A stretch of 22,571 nt of DNA from Lachnospiraceae bacterium UBA7143 (lineage in GTDB: Bacteria > Bacillota > Clostridia > Lachnospirales > Lachnospiraceae), in the NCBI GenBank assembly GCA_002491905.1, contig DKWV01000008.1:55169-77739 (forward strand), read 5' to 3'. The translations under genes were made by a program, and so were the position numbers. Positions 17,192 through 22,571 of the stretch are shown here, piece by piece (position 1 is the stretch's first letter; each line of letters starts with the position of its first letter). The notes beneath the pieces are model-generated. The model did not search any database. It saw only the letters and a list, made by a program, of their open reading frames with translations, and had not been told where the DNA came from.

Positions 17192-17232
17192 AATACAAAA
17201 AGGGGCTGTCGGTTCATACCTATTCAGCCCCT
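17192..17232 (-). terminator. Intrinsic terminator after the XRE regulator gene
   Basis: AGGGGCTG (17201-17208) pairs with CAGCCCCT (17225-17232); the loop itself contains a small GGT-TCAT-ACC hairpin. On the minus strand the stem is followed by TTTTTGTATTTT, a proper T-tract, so it ends the XRE message. On the plus strand no T-tract follows, so its use for the GH43 operon is doubtful. Confidence 0.75.
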
Positions 17233-17278
17233 AAATTGCCAAGAAGGAATGAATCTTTTCTGCATCAGGTCTTTACCA

Positions 17279-17638
17279 TTACAGATGACTTACATATGCC
17301 TTCAGCATATAGTAAAAAAGTGTCTGATCTTTTTTGGGGAGCTGCTCGTACAGGGCCAGCAGGTCTTCTGACAGCTTGTCCCTGCAGTTTATGTGTGCGC
17401 TGTCCAAAATATCCCCTGCGGAACAATTCAAAATATCACATAAATCAATCAGCGTGTCAAGGCTCATCTTTGCAATGCCGCGCTCTACCTGGCTGATGAA
17501 GCCGACCGACAGTTCCAGGCTTTCTGCCATCTGTTCCTGCGTCAGATTTTTCTGTTTTCTGTAATACTTTATGTTTTTCCCAAGGATTTTATAGTTTATT
17601 CCCACGCGCTGTTCTCTCCCATGTCCGGCATCATTCAC
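17279..17638 (-). CDS. XRE-family (SinR-like) transcriptional regulator
   Basis: A 119-residue regulator with a Cro/CI-type helix-turn-helix at about residues 17-75: IKYYRKQKNLTQEQMAESL, then SVGFISQVERG as recognition helix, and TLIDLCDIL. A short helical tail (about 88-119) could mediate dimerisation. It is transcribed away from the surface-polysaccharide operon, and the 266-base shared region carries four copies of a 14-bp element, so it probably represses that operon and itself. The ATG at 17638 gives about 16 residues before the domain. A later GTG at codon 12 is an alternative start. Confidence 0.88.
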   Translation of the reverse strand: MNDAGHGREQRVGINYKILGKNIKYYRKQKNLTQEQMAESLELSVGFISQVERGIAKMSLDTLIDLCDILNCSAGDILDSAHINCRDKLSEDLLALYEQLPKKDQTLFYYMLKAYVSHL

Positions 17639-17723
17639 ATGTGATATATGCGGATCGGTTTCGGTTATACAGTTTCTGCTCTCATTATGATTTTCTCTCC
17701 AAACATCCCTTATAAACAGAATA

Positions 17724-17820
17724 TAATAGTGTTATTATTTGTAAAAAATAAAGATATTAGTATTGTTAAAACAAATTTATAGTGTTATTATGTATGAAAA
17801 GCGCACTAATACTGTTAGTT
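17724..17820. promoter_or_regulatory. Four-copy phased operator array and promoter of the polysaccharide operon
   Basis: This covers most of the informative part of the 266-base region between the XRE gene and the operon. Four similar 14-base elements occur in the same orientation: TAATAGTGTTATTA (17724), TATTAGTATTGTTA (17755), TTATAGTGTTATTA (17777) and TAATACTGTTAGTT (17807). Start spacings are 31, 22 and 30 bp, near whole helical turns. A plus-strand promoter with TTGTTA (17763-17768) and TATTAT (17786-17791), spacer 17, has its -35 in the second element and its -10 in the third. A weak minus-strand -35 (TTTACA, complement about 17738-17743) lies between elements one and two. This layout suggests repression by bound XRE dimers. 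Confidence 0.5.
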
Positions 17821-17904
17821 CGTCTGATTCCTGATACGCGCTGTGGAAGAGGGACACCATAATATGGATTAGGGCAGAAGTTTTTGCGGGGACGGTGACA
17901 GACA

Positions 17905-18630
17905 GTGAACTCTTATATAGACATGCATGCCCACATCCTTCCCGGTCTGGACGATGGGGCCAAAAATTCCGCGATGGCTCTGAAGATGTTGAGACAGGCA
18001 CAGGCGGAGGGAATACGGGAAATCATTCTGACGCCCCACTATAAACCCATGCGGCATAATGCGCGGCCCGAAACCGTGAAGCGGGCGTTGTACCGACTGG
18101 AAGAACTGAAGGATGCGGCAAAGATTTCCATCCGTCTTCATCTGGGTAACGAGATTTATTACGGTTCGGATGTGATAGAAGCTTTCCGGGAGGAAATGGT
18201 GTTCACGATGGCGGGCTCGTCCTGTGTCCTGGTGGAATTTGGCCCGGCGGAGGATTATGCCTATATCCGCAAAGCGGCATACCGTCTGCTCGCGGAAGGT
18301 TATGTCCCTGTTTTGGCGCATGTGGAACGGTACCGCTGTCTTATGGAGAAGAAGGTAAGGGCGGAGGAACTGTACGACATGGGCTGTCACCTGCAGATCA
18401 ATGCATCCAGTATCACCGGGGAAAACGGCATGACATGCAGACAGAATGTAAAATGGCTGCTGAAACGGGAATGTATCAGTTTTGTGGGTACGGACTGCCA
18501 TGACGACAGGAGAAGAATGCCGGAAATGGCAAAAGCAGCCGCTTACGTGGCAAAAAAATATGGGGAAGCATACTGCAGAGAGATTTTCAGGGACAATGCA
18601 GCTGCACTCATACAGGGCAATTATGGCTAG
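17905..18630 (+). CDS. CpsB/YwqE-type PHP-domain protein tyrosine phosphatase
   Basis: A 241-residue metal-dependent phosphatase expected to dephosphorylate the tyrosine cluster of the kinase encoded two genes downstream. The PHP metal ligands are present: HAHILPGLDDG with H8, H10 and D16; H45 in LTPHY; E83 in GNEIYYG; H139 and R142 in AHVERY; D197 and H199 in GTDCHDD. Length and order match CpsB of streptococci and YwqE of Bacillus. The start is a GTG with only a weak GGGGAC motif upstream; an ATG five codons later would cut into the first conserved strand. It is the first gene of the operon, about 107 bases downstream of the predicted transcript start. Confidence 0.92.
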   Translation: MNSYIDMHAHILPGLDDGAKNSAMALKMLRQAQAEGIREIILTPHYKPMRHNARPETVKRALYRLEELKDAAKISIRLHLGNEIYYGSDVIEAFREEMVFTMAGSSCVLVEFGPAEDYAYIRKAAYRLLAEGYVPVLAHVERYRCLMEKKVRAEELYDMGCHLQINASSITGENGMTCRQNVKWLLKRECISFVGTDCHDDRRRMPEMAKAAAYVAKKYGEAYCREIFRDNAAALIQGNYG

Positions 18631-18659
18631 AGGGGCCCAAAGAGGGGTGTGAACGGTGG

Positions 18660-19433
18660 ATGGAAGAGAATAGAGAGACCGGCACGGTAGAAATTGATCT
18701 GCTGGAAATGATATCTGTACTTCTTGGGCGGTTCTGGCTCATTCTGGGAGTCGGCACTCTTGCGGCGCTTACAGCTTTTCTGATCAGCAGATACCTGATT
18801 ACACCGACTTACGAGTCCACCACAAAGATTTATATTCTAAATAAAAACGAAAATACGGCAGTCACTTACTCGGATGTGCAGTTGGGCAGCCAGCTCACGA
18901 AGGATTACAGAGAGCTGATCGGGAGCAGATATGTGTTGGAAGAAGTGATCCAAAATCTGGGACTTGCTCTGGAGTACAAGGATCTGCAGAAAAAGGTTTC
19001 CGTCAATGCACAGGAAGATACCCGTGTGATTTCCATCACGGTGAAGGACCATGACCCGGCAGTGGCAATGACTATAGCCGACAGCGTAAGAGAAGCGGCG
19101 GGCAGGCACATAGAGGATGTGATGGACATCGATGCCGTAAATATGGTGGAAGCGGCCAATTTCCCCACGGAGAAAGCGTCTCCCAGCTGCGCGCGGTGGA
19201 CGCTGTTTGGAGGCATACTCGGCTGTCTGGCAGTGGGCGGTGTGGTACTGGCAGGGTTCCTTCTGGATGACACGATCAAATCCTCCGAGGACATCGAAAA
19301 ATATCTGGAACTTTCCACGTTGGCGTTGATTCCGATGCGGGAAAATCCGGGTAAGGGCGGAAGCCGCGGAAGAAAGAAGAAGAAAACTTCCGACAAAAAG
19401 GGAAGAAAGGTCCAGATGCATGGAAGAGAGTAG
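18660..19433 (+). CDS. Wzz/CpsC-type polysaccharide co-polymerase, kinase activator
   Basis: A 257-residue membrane protein of the Wzz family (CpsC/YwqC type). Two helices (about 19-46 and 181-203) flank an extracellular domain of about 135 residues that starts with TPTYESTTKIYIL. The cytoplasmic tail (204-257), with DDTIKSSEDIEKYL, is the part that in relatives docks onto and activates the BY-kinase. Here the tail ends with an unusually basic run (GRKKKKTSDKKGRK). The gene overlaps the start of the kinase-LCP gene by 14 bases, which suggests translational coupling and equal amounts. It should set polymer length together with the kinase. Confidence 0.9.
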   Translation: MEENRETGTVEIDLLEMISVLLGRFWLILGVGTLAALTAFLISRYLITPTYESTTKIYILNKNENTAVTYSDVQLGSQLTKDYRELIGSRYVLEEVIQNLGLALEYKDLQKKVSVNAQEDTRVISITVKDHDPAVAMTIADSVREAAGRHIEDVMDIDAVNMVEAANFPTEKASPSCARWTLFGGILGCLAVGGVVLAGFLLDDTIKSSEDIEKYLELSTLALIPMRENPGKGGSRGRKKKKTSDKKGRKVQMHGRE

Positions 19434-21645
19434 GAGTATAGATCGCAGCGTTTCCGGGGAGCCTGATACGAAAGCGTTTACCGTGACGCGGGAAATTACG
19501 CTCCGCTTTGAGACGCAGGACGATTACAGAACAAGGGAAGCTTATAAAACACTGCGCACAAATATAGAATTGTGTGGTTCGGATATCCGAACGATTGTCA
19601 TAACAAGCTGCACGCCCAATGAGGGCAAAACCTCCGTGGCGGTGGAACTCGCCCGGGCATTTGCGGAGGCGGGGAAGCAAGTGGTCCTGGTGGACGCCGA
19701 TCTACGCAAATCCGTGCTGGTGGGAAGATATAAAACCGGAGCAGTGCATCATGGGCTGATCCATGTACTGGCAGGCCGGGAAACGCTGGAAGCGGTCGTA
19801 CATATGACCAATATCCAAAATCTGTACATGATTTTTGCGGGGCCTGTACCGCCCAATCCGAGCGAACTTTTGGGTGGCGGGAAATTCAAGGAGACGCTTT
19901 TTAGCCTCCGCGGACAGTTTGATTACGTGATCGTAGATACGCCGCCGCTCGGGAGCGTCATCGATGCTGCGGTAGTGGCACGGGAATGCGACGGCGCCAT
20001 GCTGGTGATTCAGAATAACGGCATCAGCCGGCGGTTTGCCAGAAAGGTCAAAGAGCAGCTTGAGAAGACGGGGTGCAGGGTCCTCGGCGCAGTACTGAAT
20101 AAAGTAGACATGAGCGCCGGGGGCATTTACGGGCATTATGGCAGATATTACGGCAAATATTATGGAAAATACTACGGGCAGTATTATGGCAGATACGGGG
20201 AAGAAAACACATATAGTCAGCAAACAGTAACGGCGAAAAGCAGACAAAGCGCCGGGGAGCCGGATAAGACGCCGGATGTACCGCCGGAAGGGCCGGAATC
20301 GGAACGAGTCTCCCCGGAACTGGACAGGCGCAGCCTTCAGCGAATAGAAGCATGTGGAAAGTCGATAAAAAGAGAATCCGACGAACTATCTGGAAAAGGG
20401 GAAAAAAGGTTCAGGAAAAAGAAACCTGATCTACAGTTTTTAGATGAGAAGGATCTCTGGCCGGAATTGACACCGACGGAACCCAAAAGAAAGAAAAATT
20501 CCGGGAAAACAAAAAGTCCTGAAACAAAGAAAAACGTCGGGAAAAGAAAAAATCCCCGTCATAAGGAAAAAAAATCCCGCAAGAAAAGAAGAGGCATCAG
20601 AGCAGCGCTTTTGTGTGCAGGAATCCTGGCCGCTTTACCAATTACAGCCTGTGCGTGCATTCTGGGTGCGGGAGCAGTTGGAAAAGTCAGACTGCAGCAG
20701 TCAGCGGACAGGTCGCCACGTCTTTCAGCGGCCGTGACAGCACAGCAGCCAACGGAAGCGGAGAAAAAAGTCTGGCAGGATGGCTGGGTCAAATATAAAA
20801 ATCAGATTTATGCCTACAATGAGGATATTCTGACATTCCTCTTTATGGGAATTGATAAGCAGGAGGAGACTGTGCAGGAAATGCCGGAGGGAACGGATGG
20901 CGGACAGGCTGACGCCCTGTTTCTTCTCGTATTGAATCCGCATAGAAAAGAAATGGACCTCATCGGCATTAACCGCAATACGATGACGCAGATCGATATG
21001 TACAGCGATACGGGAGCCTATATCGATACCGTCACTGCCCAGATATGCGTCCAGCACGGTTTCGGAAACGGGATGGAAGAAAGCTGCGTCTATCAGAAAG
21101 AGGCTGTCAGCCGGTTGTTTTACGGATTACCCATACACGGGTACGCAGCAGTCAACCTCAGCGTGACAGCGCCCCTGAACGATGCCGTGGGCGGCGTGGA
21201 CGTCACGGTTTTGGAGGATATGACTTCGGAATCGCCGCTTTTGAAGGAAGGAATGCAGGTGCATCTGGAAGGAGAGGACGCGCTCACCTATGTGCGCTGG
21301 CGCGACACGAACGCCTTCGCTTCCGCGGACAGGAGGCTGGAGCGGCAGATGCAGTATCTGGAAGGATTTGTCGAAAAGGCGAAAAGCAGCGCCGGGGAGG
21401 ACATCTTCAATATAGCGCGGCTGTACCAAGCGGCATCGCCGGCAATGGTCACGGATGTCACCGTAGACAAGGCAGTATACTTGGCGTCCCAGGCGCTTGA
21501 CTATAGGGGCGGATCGAACAATTTTTATATGCTGGAAGGAGAGACCGTGATGGGGGAACAGTTCGAAGAGTATTACATAGACGAAACGGCGTTATATGAA
21601 ATGATACTGGAAATATTTTATGAACCAGTCTCAGAGAGGAATTAG
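19420..21645 (+). CDS. Fusion of a BY-kinase (CpsD-like) with a membrane-anchored LCP glycopolymer transferase
   Basis: A 741-residue protein with two normally separate activities. Residues 1-235 are a bacterial tyrosine kinase: EAYKTLRTNI helix (40-49), Walker A CTPNEGKTS with K70, Walker A' VLVDADLR with D92/D94, and Walker B VIVDTPPL with D173. Residues 237-265 form the autophosphorylation cluster with 12 tyrosines in YYGK-like units. A long hydrophilic, Lys/Arg-rich linker (266-393) leads to one membrane helix (about 394-418). Residues 465-740 form an LCP (LytR-CpsA-Psr) domain: FLFMGID, D498 in ADAL, R519 in GINRNT (usually PRDT), AVGGVDV, and YVRWR with D637/R639/R642-Q643. Topology would place kinase inside and LCP outside. 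One uninterrupted frame spans the join, so it is not an assembly of neighbouring ORFs. A frameshift artefact is unlikely because the linker is complete. Confidence 0.9.
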   Translation: MEESRSIDRSVSGEPDTKAFTVTREITLRFETQDDYRTREAYKTLRTNIELCGSDIRTIVITSCTPNEGKTSVAVELARAFAEAGKQVVLVDADLRKSVLVGRYKTGAVHHGLIHVLAGRETLEAVVHMTNIQNLYMIFAGPVPPNPSELLGGGKFKETLFSLRGQFDYVIVDTPPLGSVIDAAVVARECDGAMLVIQNNGISRRFARKVKEQLEKTGCRVLGAVLNKVDMSAGGIYGHYGRYYGKYYGKYYGQYYGRYGEENTYSQQTVTAKSRQSAGEPDKTPDVPPEGPESERVSPELDRRSLQRIEACGKSIKRESDELSGKGEKRFRKKKPDLQFLDEKDLWPELTPTEPKRKKNSGKTKSPETKKNVGKRKNPRHKEKKSRKKRRGIRAALLCAGILAALPITACACILGAGAVGKVRLQQSADRSPRLSAAVTAQQPTEAEKKVWQDGWVKYKNQIYAYNEDILTFLFMGIDKQEETVQEMPEGTDGGQADALFLLVLNPHRKEMDLIGINRNTMTQIDMYSDTGAYIDTVTAQICVQHGFGNGMEESCVYQKEAVSRLFYGLPIHGYAAVNLSVTAPLNDAVGGVDVTVLEDMTSESPLLKEGMQVHLEGEDALTYVRWRDTNAFASADRRLERQMQYLEGFVEKAKSSAGEDIFNIARLYQAASPAMVTDVTVDKAVYLASQALDYRGGSNNFYMLEGETVMGEQFEEYYIDETALYEMILEIFYEPVSERN
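20128..20214 (+). repeat. Tandem 12-base repeat encoding the tyrosine cluster
   Basis: About four to five degenerate copies of a 12-base unit (like TATTATGGCAGA/TATTACGGCAAA) encode the YYGK/YYGR units of residues 241-260. Loss or gain of a unit would keep the frame and change the number of phosphorylatable tyrosines. Confidence 0.7.
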
Positions 21646-21648
21646 GAC

Positions 21649-22458
21649 GTGGAAAAGCGAAAATCTGTCTTTGGTCTTGTAGTGCTGCCGCTTGCGGTTT
21701 GTACAGCGGCTTGTGGTATGGCAGACAGCGGTGAACCGAAACCGGCGCCGGAAACGGCCAACGTACAGGAATCAGAAAAAGCGGCGGCGGCAGGGGAACC
21801 CGGGCAGCCCACGGAAGAGACAGGTGTTTTGGGGGAATCCGCCGCAGACGGCCGGATTGATTTTGCCGTGCTGCAGGAACAGAATCCTGATATATTTGCC
21901 TGGCTGTATATTCCCGGTACGGGAATCGACCTTCCTGTCCTGCAGAGCCCTGTTTCGGATGAATATTACATAACCCATGACGTTCGGGGCAACGTTAGCA
22001 GCACGGGAGCCGTGTACACGGAGATGCCAAACCTGATGGACATGTGTGATTTTAATACTGTGATACACGGGGATGATCTGGAGGAAGACTCTCCTTTTAA
22101 AGAACTTCACAGCTTTGAGGCGGCGGATTTTTTTGCAGAGCATGAAGTGTTTTATCTCTATCTGCCGGACAATGTGCTGACCTACGAAGTCTTTGCGGCA
22201 TACTATGACGAGGGCAGCGACATCCTCCGCAGATATGATTATACAACTTATGAGGGCTGCGAGGCGTATCTTGAAGATATCTGCATGGGAAGAAGCATGA
22301 ACCGAAATTTCCGGGAAGGCTGGGAGGGCCTTACGCCGTACCATTTTCTGGTGACCCTTGATGGAAAAACGAGGGAGGAGGACACGCAGTATGTGGTGGC
22401 CGGGGCGCTGATCCATGACGAGGCGGGAAAAATCGACCGCGTTATTTTCAATGAATGA
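21649..22458 (+). CDS. Lipoprotein with a class B sortase fold lacking the catalytic residues (pseudo-sortase)
   Basis: A 269-residue exported protein. The N-terminus is a short lipoprotein signal with C22 in VCTAAC (T at -3 is not the usual residue), then a Ser/Pro/Glu/Gly-rich tether (about 25-68). From residue 71 it follows the class B sortase pattern: LQEQNPDIFAWLYIPGTGID, then LPVLQ, YYITHD, a GAVYTE strand, and TVIHGDDLEEDSPFKEL. Active sortases have YGH(N/D) at the last motif; here it is HGD, so catalytic His becomes D142. The TLSTC motif is TLDGK, so Cys becomes K240. The Arg before the last strand (RFVV) is Q247 (QYVV). All three catalytic positions are lost while the fold pattern is kept. 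A GTG start with AGAGAGGA lies four bases after the kinase-LCP stop, so the two are cotranscribed. A scaffold or substrate-binding role is an inference. Confidence 0.8.
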   Translation: MEKRKSVFGLVVLPLAVCTAACGMADSGEPKPAPETANVQESEKAAAAGEPGQPTEETGVLGESAADGRIDFAVLQEQNPDIFAWLYIPGTGIDLPVLQSPVSDEYYITHDVRGNVSSTGAVYTEMPNLMDMCDFNTVIHGDDLEEDSPFKELHSFEAADFFAEHEVFYLYLPDNVLTYEVFAAYYDEGSDILRRYDYTTYEGCEAYLEDICMGRSMNRNFREGWEGLTPYHFLVTLDGKTREEDTQYVVAGALIHDEAGKIDRVIFNE

Positions 22459-22571
22459 GGATATCCACATCCCGGACTGCGGAGGAATTTTCCGCATATC
22501 TGTAGGATGCTGATATATCGGGAAATGACTCATGCCATTTCCTGAAACAAAAAAGTCTGCAAATAAAAAGT

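Noticed and set aside
17201..17232. The same hairpin as terminator for the GH43 operon
   Set aside because: No T-tract follows on the plus strand; it fits the minus-strand XRE gene much better.
22519..22544. Hairpin with a nine-pair stem after the pseudo-sortase gene
   Set aside because: It is followed by an A-rich, not T-rich, stretch on the plus strand, so it does not look like an intrinsic terminator of the operon; no other role could be supported.

Overview
The window looks like a low-to-mid GC Firmicute, most likely a gut Clostridia/Lachnospiraceae-type genome. Supporting signs are strong AGGAGG ribosome binding sites, AT-rich promoters with near-consensus -35/-10 boxes, a BlaI/M56 pair, a GPH sugar symporter with cytoplasmic glycosidases, and a Gram-positive CpsB/CpsC/CpsD-type capsule kinase module. 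The taxon is inferred from gene content only.

Left part (1-8750, all minus strand): a two-component system (response regulator, then histidine kinase) is followed by the first nine codons of what looks like an ABC-transporter ATPase, as in Bce/Vnc-type peptide-sensing loci. A decayed YhcG/DUF1016 PD-(D/E)XK nuclease gene sits exactly between regulator and kinase. Upstream come a NERD-HRDC protein, an ABC exporter half-transporter with its own consensus promoter, and a BlaI repressor with an M56 (BlaR1-like) membrane protease. The protease has a tandem-repeat domain where BlaR1 has its penicillin sensor. A promoter carrying two BlaI-type operators lies in front of blaI.

Middle (8833-17187): a minus-strand run encodes an AraC-family regulator, a GH13 amylase-like enzyme and an M18 aminopeptidase. 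Divergent from it, a plus-strand operon encodes a GH5 exo-beta-glucanase-like enzyme, a GPH:cation symporter and a GH43 beta-xylosidase-like enzyme. The shared intergenic region holds two direct repeats exactly 20 bp apart that overlap both promoters. This is a glycan uptake locus: import of a short glycoside, then cleavage in the cytoplasm.

Right part (17200-22571): a minus-strand XRE regulator faces a plus-strand surface-polysaccharide control operon. The operon encodes a PHP-type tyrosine phosphatase (CpsB-like), a Wzz/CpsC-like membrane activator, a single protein joining a BY-kinase (CpsD-like) through a tyrosine cluster, basic linker and one membrane helix to an extracellular LCP glycopolymer-transferase domain, and a lipoprotein with a class B sortase fold that has lost the catalytic His, Cys and Arg. 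The intergenic region contains four copies of a 14-bp element at roughly whole helical turns. The kinase-LCP fusion plus pseudo-sortase is the most unusual system here: it appears to put control of polymerisation (kinase) and attachment of polymer to the wall (LCP) in one polypeptide.

No gene-free stretch exceeds 300 bases. No tRNA, rRNA, CRISPR array or insertion sequence was seen.
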